This document shows positions 1 through 9,144 of a stretch of 64,000 nt of DNA, one piece after another. The position numbers and the translations under genes are program-made. Source of the stretch: Salipiger thiooxidans (GTDB lineage Bacteria > Pseudomonadota > Alphaproteobacteria > Rhodobacterales > Rhodobacteraceae); contig NZ_FNAV01000007.1 in the NCBI RefSeq assembly GCF_900102075.1, forward strand, positions 1-64,000. The letters are read 5' to 3'. Position 1 is the first letter of the stretch, and each line of letters opens with the position of its first letter. Under the pieces are notes generated by a model. That model made no database searches. It saw nothing but the letters and a program-made list of their open reading frames with translations, and was not told the DNA's origin.

Positions 1-292
1 ACCAGTCGCAGCAGACTTTCGACGAACCCGGTTGTCTGCCGGAGCGCCATGCCGAACAAAACCTTCATCGAAAGGCACGTCTGGATAGCGGCATCGCTGT
101 AGGTCTGCTGTCGGCCACCCCGGCCTGTCGCCGCGCCATCCCAGCTCATCTCAGGGTCGAACCAACCTCTCGTGACATTGCTGCGCAATGCACTGCCGGT
201 CAGTGGATCGTCAGCGAACCCCGGCGCTTGAGCGCTTCGTTATAGGCTGGCCAGTTCCTGGTCCTGTAGGTCGCGGGTATGGGTCTGCTCAT
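1..292 (-). pseudogene. IS5-family transposase, N-terminal part, interrupted
   Basis: Reading on the minus strand from an ATG at 292 gives MSRPIPATYRTRNW, then YNEALKRRGSLTI. After a break it gives WFDPEMSWDG and YSDAAIQTCLSMKVLFGMAL, the standard N-terminal domain of IS5-family transposases. The two halves would be contiguous in an intact protein. Here 41 bases separate them, which shifts the frame and brings in a stop codon, so the gene is dead. The catalytic domain lies beyond the window edge. Family assignment comes from recalled family sequences and is confident; the exact IS name is not known. Confidence 0.8.
165..205. repeat. 41-bp double-hairpin palindromic element, copy 1
   Basis: Two perfect inverted repeats stand side by side: CATTGC-TGC-GCAATG (176-190) and CACTG-CCGGT-CAGTG (191-205). 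The block sits exactly where the IS5 transposase reading is broken, between the codons for SLTI and WFDP. About 33 of 42 aligned positions match copy 2 at 15467-15508. Its size and placement resemble REP-like or RPE-like palindromic elements, but I do not recognise a named family. Confidence 0.75.
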
Positions 293-422
293 GCATCCCG
301 GCTACCACGCTGGATTCACGAGATGAATCCCTCACGCGATTTGTGCAACAGAGCCGGTTCGCTATGTACAGGGGAGCGGGCAAGTTCCCGAGCGGGCTGC
401 GATCACGCCTCCTGACGCTCCC

Positions 423-1998
423 GGCCGAGGCTGTGTGAAAACTCGAGGTTCAGGTATACTGCCTTCACCAAGTGGAGGTTGGAATGTCGGGCTATATTAA
501 AGCAGTGGACCGGGAACAGACGACCATGTTCCCGGATCGGCTGGAGGACTGGATCTGCGACGACCATCCGGTTCGGGTGATGGATGCTTTCATCGACGCG
601 CTCGACTTTGTCGCTTCCGATTTCAACCGTTGTGCGCCTGCTCAGACCGGGCGGCCTGGCTACCATCCGGCCGTGCTCCTCAAGCTTTTCATCTACGGTT
701 ACATGAACCGGGTGGCGTCCAGCAGGCGACTCGAGAAAGAGGCCGGGCGCAATGTCGAGGTCATGTGGCTGACAGGCAGGCTGGTGCCAGACCACAAGAC
801 GATCGCTGATTTTCGGAAAGAGAACGGGCCCGCGATCCGCAAGAGTTGCACCGGGTTTGTCGAACTCTGCCGCCAGATCGGCGTGGTGGCCGCCGGGACA
901 GTGGCCATTGATGGCAGCAAGATGAAGGCGGTGAACAACCACGACCGGAATTTCACGGCGGGCAAGGTTCAGCTTCGGATCACTCACCTCGAGCAAAGCG
1001 CGGCCCGGTATCTCGAGGAAATGGACAGAACCGACCGGCGAGAGCAGTCCGAGCGAAAACTCCGCAAGATCGAGCGGCTGAAGGAGAAACTGTCCAGGAT
1101 CCGCCAGGAAGTCCAACGCCTCCAGGGGATTGCCACTCAGCTGAAAGAAACACCAGAGGGCCAGATATCACTGACCGATCCCGACGCGAGATCGATGGCA
1201 ACCTACGGCAAGGGCGCAGCTGGCTCCCATGGCGAAGATGGCCAAGACAGCCTTGCAGACGGAAAGCCTGAACGCCATCTCTGACCGGGGCTACTTCAAC
1301 AGCCCTGAACTGCTTGCCTGCGAAGAGGCCGGGATCACCGCGACGGTCCCGCGACCGGAGACATCGGGCAACCGCAAGAGGGGCATGTTCGTGAAGGCCG
1401 ACTTCTTTTACGACGCCGCCAGCGACACCTATACCTGTCCAGCCGGCAAGGTTCTGACCTACCGCTATACGCGGAAGGAAAACGGTTTGATGCACCGACG
1501 CTACTGGCAAAACGATTGCCAGTTCTGTCCGCTAAGCGCGCGCTGCACGACGGGGAAAGAGCGCCGCATAACGCGCTGGGAGCACGAACATCTGATCGAG
1601 AAGATGTGCGAGCGCATGGACAAGACCCCGGGCTTGATGCGCACCCGGCGCTGCACGGTCGAGCATCCGTTCGGCACGATCAAAGCTGCGATGGGCGCTA
1701 CCCACTTCCAGATGCGGAGGCTCCGGAACGTGCGCACCGAGATGGCGCTGCACGTCCTCGCCTACAACATCAAGCGCGTGATGAACATCATCGGGTCAAG
1801 GGCGCTTCTGGAAGGGATCAGACTGTGAAAACGGTCTAATTCGGCCCTGAGCAAGAGCAACACGCCCCTCACTGCCGGAGAGCACGCCACCAGAACGCGA
1901 TCTGAGCCAGAATGAGAAAGCTCGACTGAACTCCGGCCCTCCGACGAGTACAGCAGTTCCCAGAGGCCCCGAGCTTCCGTTTCCACACAGCCTCGGCC
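423..1998 (+). mobile_element. IS1182-family insertion sequence with both ends present
   Basis: Terminal inverted repeats are visible: GGCCGAGGCTGTGTGAAAAC at 423-442 and its inverse with one mismatch at 1979-1998 (19 of 20 match). They bracket one transposase gene on the plus strand. No convincing target-site duplication is seen. The element is intact at its ends but carries an internal deletion in the transposase, so it could move only if supplied in trans. Confidence 0.75.
484..1828 (+). pseudogene. IS1182-family transposase with internal deletion and frameshift
   Basis: The first frame, from an ATG preceded by AGTGGAGG, encodes the N-terminal two thirds with the first catalytic aspartate region (VAIDGSKMKAV) and a charged coiled-coil-like stretch. 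The homology breaks after MATYGKG. It resumes in another frame at QLAPMAKMAKTAL, then ISDRGYF with the second aspartate and EHPFGTIK with the glutamate. In relatives about 30-35 residues (typically a GYNVQTAVD-type segment) lie between these two points, so roughly 100 bp have been lost together with the reading frame. All three DDE residues remain in the DNA, but no single protein joins them. Confidence 0.8.
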
Positions 1999-2136
1999 CT
2001 GATCTGCCGTTCAAGTCCACACCCGTTGAGGCGGTGCAGCTTTACCGAACCAGATGGGGTGGATGGCTCCCGCTCCCCGGCGTCGCAATGCGCCATAGTG
2101 CAGGTGTCAGAATCTGCGATCGAGAGGAGCTACCCC

Positions 2137-2868
2137 ATGCAGGTTACCACTGTCGGCCTCGACCTGGCCAAGACCATCTTCCACGTCCACGGAGTGACAG
2201 AAGGCGGCGAAGTGGCCTTCAACCGACCTTTGCGCCGAGCGCAGGTTCTGGGTTTTTTCGAGAGACTGTCGCCCTGCCTCATCGGCATCGAAGCCTGCGC
2301 ATCGAGCCACCACTGGGGCCGTGAGCTTTCGAAGCTGGGTCTCACAGTCCGGTTGATGCCGCCAATGTACGTCAAACCCTACGTGAAACGGGGCAAGTCC
2401 GATGCGGTCGATGCAGAAGCCATTTGCGAGGCCGTGACGCGGCCGACGATGCGGTTTGTCGAGATCAAGTCCGAGGACCAGCAGGCGCTTCTCTCCTTGC
2501 ATCGCGCACGGGACTTCGTGGTTCGACAGCGCACTCAGTTGATCAACATGCTTCGGAGCCGGCCCGCGGAGTTCGGCATCGCCATCGCTCGGGGCGTGGC
2601 GCGGGCCATCGATTTTGCGAAGGGGATCATCGATGGCAAGCAGTCCGGACTCCCCGAGCTCGCCCAGGACGTTCTGCGGGGTCTCAGCCGTCAGCGGGTC
2701 GAGCTCCACAACCGCCTTCGCTGGTACGAGATCACGATGCGCATTCAGGCTCGTCTCAGCCGCCAGGCGCAACTCTTGCAGACCATTCCCGGCGTCGGAC
2801 CGGTGACCGCCTCGGCCGTGGCCGCCACGATTGGGTCCGGTCACCAGTTCAAGAGTGGTCGGAAATGT
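2137..2868 (+). pseudogene. IS110-family transposase, C-terminally truncated
   Basis: The product starts MQVTTVGLDLAKTIFHVHG and shows the DEDD-type catalytic positions: the aspartate of GLDLAK, the glutamate of GIEAC, and the aspartates of KSDAVDAEAI. The Transposase_20-like motif LLQTIPGVGPVTAS follows. Homology stops at FKSGRKC. The frame runs on to a stop at 3118-3120, but those residues do not resemble the conserved IS110 C-terminus (AAWLGLVP, then GKERLG). The last ~90-100 residues are therefore missing and the element is inactive. No clear right end was found. Confidence 0.75.
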
Positions 2869-3234
2869 GCGTCATTCCGACGGAACAGGGCTGGTAAGAC
2901 GTTGGGGCGGTCGGCCACGCGCCGTCCCCCCCCCAAAGCGAACTGCGGCGATGCTGGATCACATCGGTGGCGGTCGCATCGGGGCGGACGGCGATATTTT
3001 CGACGAATGCGAACGTCTGATGATCTGGCGCCATCTCAACAAAGCCTGATGGAGGGGATGAATAGCCCCGATGACCCGGGCAACCTCACGTTGATCGGGA
3101 ACCCGCCTTCAATACGATGATCCTCGACCTGGACAGCCTGTGCCGTATTTTCGAGGAGGAAAGACCGAAAGACGATGGTCCTGACGTTGGCCATAACCGG
3201 CGAGCGGGCTTCCGGACGGCAAAAGTGGTGTCTC
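2869..3234. other. Gene-free stretch after the IS110 break
   Basis: The DNA beyond the IS110 truncation contains a run of nine C at about 2928-2936 and no reading frame that I can connect to a family. It ends directly at the stop of the M20 hydrolase gene. It is probably debris from another insertion or deletion event; nothing specific is supported. Confidence 0.4.
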
Positions 3235-4425
3235 TTATGAGCCCAGTTCCTTGGCCACCAGGTTGGTCCAGTACGAGACACCAAACGGTATCAGTGCGTC
3301 GTTGAAGTCATACTTCGGCGTATGAACGAATACCGCATCGGGACCGTCACCGTTGCCGATCATGACATATGCACCTGGGACCTTTTCCAGCATGAAGGAA
3401 AAATCCTCGGACCCGCCGGCACGGGGAGCTTCCGGATCAACCATGTCTTCGCCAACAACCTCGGTCGCCGCGGCAACCGCCTGCTGAACTTCCTCAGCAG
3501 TATTGACGAGTGGCGGATACCGACGCGTGTAGATCAACCGGGCGGTCACCCCGTATGGCGCGGCGCAGCTTTCGGCAAAGGCGCCGATGCCGCGCTCGAG
3601 GGTATCGCGGATCGGAGCGCGGTACGAGCGTGCCGTGCCGCGCACGACGACCCTGGAGGGTATGATGTTGGGGCTTCCGTAGTCGCCGGCATCGATATGC
3701 CCGACTGAAATCACTGCCGCATCGGCTGCGGGGACCTGACGCGACACGATTTGCGCCAGCGAAGCGATGAACTGTCCCGCCGGGATCGTGGGATCGGTCG
3801 CCATGTGGGGCATGGCACCATGGCCGCCGCTGCCTTCGAAGATCACTTCCCATGTGTCACCCGCGGCCATGAACGACCCTGTCCGGGTCTGCACGCGTCC
3901 AAGGGGTTCTTTCGGCGCGTTGTGAACGCCATATACCGCGTCACAGGGGAAAAGATCGAACAACCCATCCTCGATCATCACCCGAGCCCCGCCAAGCCCC
4001 TCTTCCGCAGGCTGGAAGATGAAATGCACGGTGCCCGCGAAATCAGGATCTGCGGCAAGAAGCTCGGCAGCCCCAAGAAGCATCGTCGTATGTCCGTCGT
4101 GACCGCAGGCATGCATCTTGCCCGGCACCTCGGAAGCGTAGGGGAGCCCTGTCTGCTCCTCGATATGCAGGGCGTCCATATCGGCGCGCAGCGCGATCAC
4201 CCTTTGACCGGGACGGTTGCCTTTCAGCGTTCCGACGACGCCTGTCCCGCCAAGCCCGCGATGGATCTCGATGCCCATGTCTGTCAGTCGCTGAGCAACG
4301 ATATCGGATGTGCGGAATTCCTCGAAGGCCGTTTCGGGATGGCGGTGGATATCGCGACGCAGTTCGGTCAGGCGGTCGATGAAATCGGTATCGGCGCGAA
4401 GCGCCTCAGGCGTGATCTTGGGCAT
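3235..4425 (-). CDS. M20-family metallo-amidohydrolase (amidohydrolase / aminoacylase type)
   Basis: The 396-residue cytoplasmic protein belongs to the M20D group that removes acyl groups from N-acyl amino acids (hippurate or IAA-amino acid hydrolases). Visible motifs are RRDIHRHPE near the N-terminus, the metal-binding ACGHDGHTTMLLG at about 100-115, FQPAEEGLGG (catalytic glutamate region), the dimerisation stretch with GGHGAMPH, and GGSEDFSFM near 345. The ATG at 4425 is preferred because it fits family length; it overlaps the end of the upstream dctQ by 20 bp, which suggests translational coupling. As the last gene of a dctM-dctP-dctQ operon it probably hydrolyses the imported compound, perhaps an N-acylated amino acid. 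The substrate is not identifiable from sequence. Confidence 0.88.
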   Translation of the reverse strand: MPKITPEALRADTDFIDRLTELRRDIHRHPETAFEEFRTSDIVAQRLTDMGIEIHRGLGGTGVVGTLKGNRPGQRVIALRADMDALHIEEQTGLPYASEVPGKMHACGHDGHTTMLLGAAELLAADPDFAGTVHFIFQPAEEGLGGARVMIEDGLFDLFPCDAVYGVHNAPKEPLGRVQTRTGSFMAAGDTWEVIFEGSGGHGAMPHMATDPTIPAGQFIASLAQIVSRQVPAADAAVISVGHIDAGDYGSPNIIPSRVVVRGTARSYRAPIRDTLERGIGAFAESCAAPYGVTARLIYTRRYPPLVNTAEEVQQAVAAATEVVGEDMVDPEAPRAGGSEDFSFMLEKVPGAYVMIGNGDGPDAVFVHTPKYDFNDALIPFGVSYWTNLVAKELGS

Positions 4426-4963
4426 TCGGCTCTCTTGGCTGGTCATCCGACTGCATGGAGGCAAGGGCGCATGCGCAGCGTGCGATCCCGTGCAGGAAGA
4501 TGGCAATGATAAAGATCGGCACGGTTATGGCGACGAAGATCGTCGCCATGTCGAAAGTTTCGGCCGTGGTGTAGAGGTTGCGCGTCAGGAAAGACCGGGC
4601 CGGATTCAGGCCGGGCCCGTAGAAGCAGTAGAACAGGATCGGCCCGAGGAACACGAGCACGGCAGCCCCCCGCAGCAGCGCGCCCAAGGCCAAGATCGGC
4701 CTCGGGAAGGTCGCGGGGAGCTTGACCAGTTTCGGGTCGAATCCGGCACGAAACGATATGGACGCCCCCAGCAGGCCAACCCACACCATGGCGTAGCGCG
4801 CGGCCTCTTCCGTCCAGGCGGGAGGCGCGGCAAAACCGTAGCGTGCCACGACCTGGAGCACGATGAAGCAAACCATCAGGACCAGGCAGACGAGGGCAAT
4901 CAGTCGCAGGACGCGGTCGACGCCGAGGCTGAGCCGATCGAGAAAGAGTGCAAGGGATCTCAT
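4406..4963 (-). CDS. TRAP transporter small membrane subunit (DctQ type)
   Basis: The 185-residue membrane protein has four hydrophobic segments. The family-typical pattern VVARYGFAAPPAWTEEAARY follows the second, then a VGLLGASISFR stretch (family GAxxAxR region). It forms the membrane complex with the large DctM subunit of a TRAP uptake system. The ATG at 4963 is chosen because GGAG stands about 10 bases upstream and the extra upstream residues are not family-like. The gene lies 61 bp after dctP and overlaps the M20 hydrolase gene. The M-P-Q gene order differs from the more common P-Q-M. Confidence 0.88.
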   Translation of the reverse strand: MRSLALFLDRLSLGVDRVLRLIALVCLVLMVCFIVLQVVARYGFAAPPAWTEEAARYAMVWVGLLGASISFRAGFDPKLVKLPATFPRPILALGALLRGAAVLVFLGPILFYCFYGPGLNPARSFLTRNLYTTAETFDMATIFVAITVPIFIIAIFLHGIARCACALASMQSDDQPREPNAQDHA

Positions 4964-5024
4964 GTGAGGCTCCGGCAAGGATGAAGGGCCATTAAAGGCA
5001 GGGCTGGCGCCCTGCCCCGACGGG

Positions 5025-5999
5025 TCAATCGGCATATTGCGAGATGAAATCGACGTCGTCTTGCGGCACGATCTGGTTCCAGACCGAGCGGGACGCCGCG
5101 ACGAACTTGTCGCGCTCGCCCTCTTTCAAGGGCGTGATCTCGATGCCGCCGTCCTGAATGGTCTGCTCGAAATAGGGAACCTGCTCCAGCGCCCATTCAC
5201 GGTTCACCGAGATGCCCTCGGCGATGGCGTCATCGACCCAGCCCCGCTCTTCCTCGGTCAGGAAGCTGTACCAGTCGTCCGACAGCATGATGACCTTGGG
5301 AACAGGCCCCGCGTCCAGGGGCGTGAAATAGTCGAGCAGTTCGACCTGTCCCGCCGCCACGACAGTCGAGGGCGGGTTGAAATGTCCCACGGCCACACCG
5401 GTCTGAAGCGCGTTCGGGGTCTCGGCCCAGCTGACAACCGTGGGCTTGGCGCCCCAGGCCGACATGTAGGTCACCTGGTCGCCGTTCTGGGCACGAAGAC
5501 GCATGTCTTTCAGGTCCGCCAGTGTCGTCACCGGCTTTTCCGTGTTGAACAGGCCAAGGGTGCCCCCGCGCATGGCGAAACCCGCCACACGGACGCCAAG
5601 CCGCGACGCCTCCTCGTTGATCCTGTCGAGCGCCCCGCTCTCCTCGACCATGCGATCGAAAGAGGCCTCATCCGAGCTCAGGAAGGGCAGGAAGAGGGTC
5701 GAGGCCCACTTGGACGCCTTCATCAGGGACCCGCCATTGCCGATGTTGACCTCGATCAGCCCCTGGCTGGTCTGGTCGAAACGATCGCTTTCCTTGCCAA
5801 GAGTGTTCGAAGGGTGAACGGTCACATCGACGCCATGCTGGGCCATGCTTTCCGCAAAGGCATGGATGAAGACGTATTCGGCGTCGTTCTTCAGATCCTC
5901 TGTCCCGGCGAAGGCGACGACCACGTCATCCATGGCCATGGCGGCGGTCCCGGTCAGCGCGGCAAGGCTGACGGAGGCGGCGAGAAGTGTCTTTTTCAT
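5025..5999 (-). CDS. TRAP transporter periplasmic substrate-binding protein (DctP type)
   Basis: The 324-residue protein starts with a Sec signal (MKKTLLAASVSLAALTGTAAMA) and continues as a DctP-fold binding protein. Family features include PSNTLGKESDRFDQTSQG near 80, a TLFLPFLSSDEASFDRM segment, and the ligand-region stretch LRAQNGDQVTYMSAWGAKP near 175-190. The conserved arginine that usually pairs with a substrate carboxylate lies in the MRLRAQN region. A strong AGGAGAG site precedes the start. It sits between dctM and dctQ in the operon. The ligand is unknown; an organic acid is the usual case for this family. Confidence 0.9.
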   Translation of the reverse strand: MKKTLLAASVSLAALTGTAAMAMDDVVVAFAGTEDLKNDAEYVFIHAFAESMAQHGVDVTVHPSNTLGKESDRFDQTSQGLIEVNIGNGGSLMKASKWASTLFLPFLSSDEASFDRMVEESGALDRINEEASRLGVRVAGFAMRGGTLGLFNTEKPVTTLADLKDMRLRAQNGDQVTYMSAWGAKPTVVSWAETPNALQTGVAVGHFNPPSTVVAAGQVELLDYFTPLDAGPVPKVIMLSDDWYSFLTEEERGWVDDAIAEGISVNREWALEQVPYFEQTIQDGGIEITPLKEGERDKFVAASRSVWNQIVPQDDVDFISQYAD

Positions 6000-6021
6000 T
6001 GGTTCTCTCCTGTTGGTTTGG

Positions 6022-7305
6022 TCAGTTCATGAGGCCGAGGTATCGCGGCAGGGTCAGCGAAATCGCCGGGACGTAGATCAGCACCCCCAGCAGGATCAGC
6101 TCGACGATCAGGAAAGGCATGGTCGCGCGCACGAGCCGCCAGTATCCGATGTCGACCACCGTCGAGAGGATCAGCAGCACGCCGCCCAGCGGCGGGGTCA
6201 GCAGGCCCACGGTCAGGTTGAAACCTACCAGGATGCCCATGTGGACGGGGTCCACCCCAAGCGCGATGGCCGGGGGGATCAGCAAGGGCCCCAGCAGCGC
6301 GACCGCGGCCTTCACGTCCATCACCATGCCCGCCGCAAGGAAGATCAGGTTCAGGACGATCATGTAGCCGGTGGCACCCAGGCCGACTTCTCCGATCAGC
6401 TCGGCCAGCTTGCGCGGCAGCTGTTCGACCGAGGTGAGGTAGCCGAAGGTCGCCACCGCGACGAGGATGATGAAGACGGCCCCCGACAGCATCACGGTGC
6501 GGCTCAGCGCCTCGTGCACGTCCCGCAGGGTCAGCTTGCCGTAGAACATCCCCACAGCCAGCGCCGCGACGCAGGCCACGCCCGCCGCCTCGGCCGGTGT
6601 CATGAAGCCGAACAGGATACCCGACAGGATGATGACCGGCAGCGACAGTGCGGGAAGCGCCTGGAAAAGCGAGGACCAGAACGGGGGGATCTCGGATCCC
6701 TTGCCACCGGGGTGCCCGTACCGATGTGCCATGATCGCATTGACGATCATCAGAACCCCAGCCAGCATCAGCCCCGGCACGACACCCGCGGCAAAAAGCG
6801 CCACGACAGAGGTGTTCAGCAGCGCGCCGTAGAAGATCAGGATGATCGACGGCGGGATGATCGGGCCGATGATCGAGGAAGCGGCCGTGATGGCCGTGGC
6901 GTAGTCGCGCGAATACCCTTGGCGCTCCATCTCCGGCACCAGAGTGTTTCCAAGCGCTGCGGCATCAGCCGTCGCCGATCCCGAGATGCCGGCAAAGAAG
7001 ACCGACGTTGCGATGTTCACATGCGCCATTCCCCCCTTGAACCTGCCCAGCATCGACAGGGAAAAACGGATAAGCGCCTGCGTCACCCCGCCCCGGTTCA
7101 TCAGTTCGCCGGTCAGGATGAAGAGGGGCATCGCCAGGAAGGCGAAGACGTCGAGCTGGCTCATCGCCCGCTGGGGCAGCGCCGCGAGGTATCGCGCCTG
7201 GTCCTGCACGACAAAGCCCACGATCGTTGCCCCCCCGACGAAATAGGCGATGGCAGAGCCCGAAAGCAGCGTCGCGAAGAGAAAGAGGAAAGGTAGGATC
7301 GGCAT
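6022..7305 (-). CDS. TRAP transporter large permease subunit (DctM type)
   Basis: The 427-residue integral membrane protein has about 12 transmembrane segments and family motifs LAMPLFILTGELMNRGG, GGMAHVNIATSVFFAGISGS, IIGPIIPPSIILI and NLTVGLLTPPLGGVL. It is the ion-coupled translocation subunit. The start at 7305 is supported by GGAAAGGAG just upstream. It is the first gene of the operon, facing a divergent LysR gene across about 220 bp that contain a palindrome centred near 7359. Confidence 0.92.
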   Translation of the reverse strand: MPILPFLFLFATLLSGSAIAYFVGGATIVGFVVQDQARYLAALPQRAMSQLDVFAFLAMPLFILTGELMNRGGVTQALIRFSLSMLGRFKGGMAHVNIATSVFFAGISGSATADAAALGNTLVPEMERQGYSRDYATAITAASSIIGPIIPPSIILIFYGALLNTSVVALFAAGVVPGLMLAGVLMIVNAIMAHRYGHPGGKGSEIPPFWSSLFQALPALSLPVIILSGILFGFMTPAEAAGVACVAALAVGMFYGKLTLRDVHEALSRTVMLSGAVFIILVAVATFGYLTSVEQLPRKLAELIGEVGLGATGYMIVLNLIFLAAGMVMDVKAAVALLGPLLIPPAIALGVDPVHMGILVGFNLTVGLLTPPLGGVLLILSTVVDIGYWRLVRATMPFLIVELILLGVLIYVPAISLTLPRYLGLMN

Positions 7306-7348
7306 CTGAGTCTCCTTTCCGGGGAGACAATTGAACCGACGACCCATA

Positions 7349-7369
7349 GGCAATACAATAAATATTGCC
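7349..7369. promoter_or_regulatory. Candidate LysR-type operator between dctM and lysR
   Basis: GGCAATA and TATTGCC form a perfect 7-bp inverted repeat separated by 7 bases, in an AT-rich patch within an otherwise GC-rich region. It lies between the divergent dctM (start 7305) and LysR (start 7524) genes, where LysR-family regulators normally bind. The link to this particular regulator is inference from position. Confidence 0.5.
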
Positions 7370-7523
7370 CATCCTATACGTATTAGCTATGGCTCTCACT
7401 GACCGGCCACGACAATTTGCTGTCGGCTCGTGGTGATCAGGCGCCGCATACGCGCATGAGCGAGCCCCGCGTCAGGTCTCGGAAACCGAAAATGACCAAT
7501 AATTGTGCGCATCGGAACGACAC

Positions 7524-8435
7524 ATGGACCGCATGAATCTGCATAGACTTCAGGTCTTCCGCACCGTTTTCGAGACTGCCAGCGTCAGCGCCGCGGCCCG
7601 GAGCATGCGACTGTCGCAACCCACTGTCAGCCGCCACCTTCAGATTTTCGAAGACGAACTTGGGTTTGTCCTGTTCCGGAACAACGCCGGTCGGCTTCAT
7701 CCCACCTGGGAAGCGCAGCGCCTCTATGCAGAGAGCGGCGGGCTTTTCGACAGACTGAGCCAGGTCGAACAATCGGTCGAATCCATCCGGAGAGGCCAGC
7801 AGGATGCGCTCCATATCATGGCAACGGCGGCCCTCTCCCATTCCGTCCTTCCCCAGGCGGTCGGAAAGCTCTACCGGCACTTTCCGGAACTTGAGATCGT
7901 CGTGGATTCCGGTCGCCAGAGCCAGCAGCTACCGGCCCTCCGCGAGGGCGCGATCGATCTCGGTGTAGGGGGCGTCTGGGAAAATCGGCCAGAGCTTCAG
8001 CAGTGGGTCATCGGAAAAGTGCCCCTCGTCGCCATGGTGCCCCATGATCACCCGCGCGCGGAGAGCGAAGCCTTTGATCTCGAATGGCTGGAAGGCGAAG
8101 ACTTCGTCAGTCACAACAGCCATGCCCCCCTTGGGTCAATTGTAGAAACGGAACTCAGGACACGCGGGATCACACCGCGTCGCCGACTGACTGCGCTGAG
8201 CATCCCCTTCGCCGTCGCGCTCGCCAGGGGTGCGCGCGTCTGCACCGTGATAGATCATCTCTCGGCAATCGGGATCAACGACGACGGCATGCGCGTGCTG
8301 CCGCTGTCCAGTGCTCTTACGCTGGATCTTGGGATCACCCAGCTTGCGACAAGTCCCGACCGAACCCCCGTCCGCGCATTTGTTGACGCCATGCGATCTG
8401 CCTATGCCGCCTCTCTTTCGGGCATGATCCGATAG
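7524..8435 (+). CDS. LysR-family transcriptional regulator
   Basis: The protein is 303 residues from the ATG at 7524; an ATG three codons later (7533) is the alternative and gives MNLHRLQVFRTVFETASV. The N-terminal winged helix has the usual pattern SAAARSMRLSQPTVSRHLQI, followed by a LysR substrate-binding domain (about 95-300). It is divergent from the dctM-dctP-dctQ-M20 operon and probably controls it in response to the imported ligand. An IS1182 relic lies close behind its stop codon. Confidence 0.88.
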   Translation: MDRMNLHRLQVFRTVFETASVSAAARSMRLSQPTVSRHLQIFEDELGFVLFRNNAGRLHPTWEAQRLYAESGGLFDRLSQVEQSVESIRRGQQDALHIMATAALSHSVLPQAVGKLYRHFPELEIVVDSGRQSQQLPALREGAIDLGVGGVWENRPELQQWVIGKVPLVAMVPHDHPRAESEAFDLEWLEGEDFVSHNSHAPLGSIVETELRTRGITPRRRLTALSIPFAVALARGARVCTVIDHLSAIGINDDGMRVLPLSSALTLDLGITQLATSPDRTPVRAFVDAMRSAYAASLSGMIR

Positions 8436-8472
8436 CCGCGCGTTGTAGCTTGGCTTGGAAGTGCTAGGCTCG

Positions 8473-8957
8473 GGGCAAATGTATTGGTCGTTCCCCGCAT
8501 CCCAGTCAAAGTCGGCGCGGGTCCAGGTCCCGTCGCTGCGCCCCGATTTGTCGAAGACGGGAATGTGCGGGATAATCTCGCGCTCGACCAGCCAACCCAG
8601 CATCGGCCCGGTGCCGTAGGCCGTGTGGGCGATCAGGCGCTCGGGGTGCGGGTCGAGTGATCCGGGACCCGGTCACTCAGATCCAGGCGGCAAAACCACC
8701 GATACGCCAGGTTCAGATGCACCTCCTCGCAGAGCTGCCGCTCGGACCGGAGACCGAAGCAATAGCCAACCGATCAGCAACTCGGGATCCACCGACGGGC
8801 GCCCGGTATGGCTGTAGAAATCGGAAAGGTAGGCGCGGAGGCCGGACAGGTCCACGAACCGGTCGATGGAGCGCAGGAGGTGGTTCTGCGGGACATGATC
8901 CTCGAGCGAGAACTCGTAGAACAGCGCCGGTTGCGCCTCCTGCCGAGGTCCCATCAT
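8473..8957 (-). pseudogene. IS1182-family transposase, internally deleted and truncated
   Basis: From the ATG at 8957 the product reads MMGPRQEAQPALFYEFSLED, then VDPELLIGWLL. A frameshift follows, after which ERQLCEEVHLNLAYRWFCRL and DRVPDHS can be read in another frame. The sequence then jumps at about 8655 to a later segment (AHTAYGTGPMLGWLVE, IPHIPVFDKSGRSDGTW) and ends at YICPE. Large parts of the catalytic core are missing, so this is only a scar. Confidence 0.75.
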
Positions 8958-9038
8958 CGTCGATCCTCCCACCCATTGCGGGAATTGGATCAGCCGACGG
9001 CCCTGCGATCAAGCGCGAGTTTTTCAACGAAATAGGCT
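8473..9038 (-). mobile_element. IS1182-family element remnant
   Basis: On the minus strand the sequence begins with an end-like GAGCCTATTTCGTTGAAAAA (about 9019-9038), then the transposase start. The element stops inside the transposase near 8473, so one end is missing. It is a different lineage from the IS1182 copy at 423-1998, since the N-terminal sequences differ. Confidence 0.65.
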
Positions 9039-9144
9039 CAAAGCGGTCATTGCTCCAATGTTCGAAGGGTCGAACTAACGACCGATCCTGCAAGGAACCT
9101 TCGGCACTGCACCGGGCCTTTTCGTTCCGCAATGTCCCGCCGGC

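Larger units (their letters stand above)
1..355 (-). mobile_element. IS5-family element, partial (runs off the window)
   Basis: The outer end carries the motif TTTGTGCAACAGAGCC (about 340-355), which reads on the minus strand as the GGCTCTGTTGCACAAA terminus typical of many alphaproteobacterial IS5 elements. The transposase N-terminus lies directly inside this end. The rest of the element lies to the left of base 1. It is interrupted by a 41-bp palindromic repeat, so it is not expected to be active. Confidence 0.75.

Noticed and set aside
2849-3034. Minus-strand frame of 61 codons behind the IS110 break
   Set aside because: No family similarity, no convincing ribosome-binding site, and it lies in rearranged DNA.
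5037-7296. Long plus-strand frames opposite the first TRAP operon
   Set aside because: Antisense frames in GC-rich DNA; the minus-strand proteins have signal peptides, membrane helices and family motifs.
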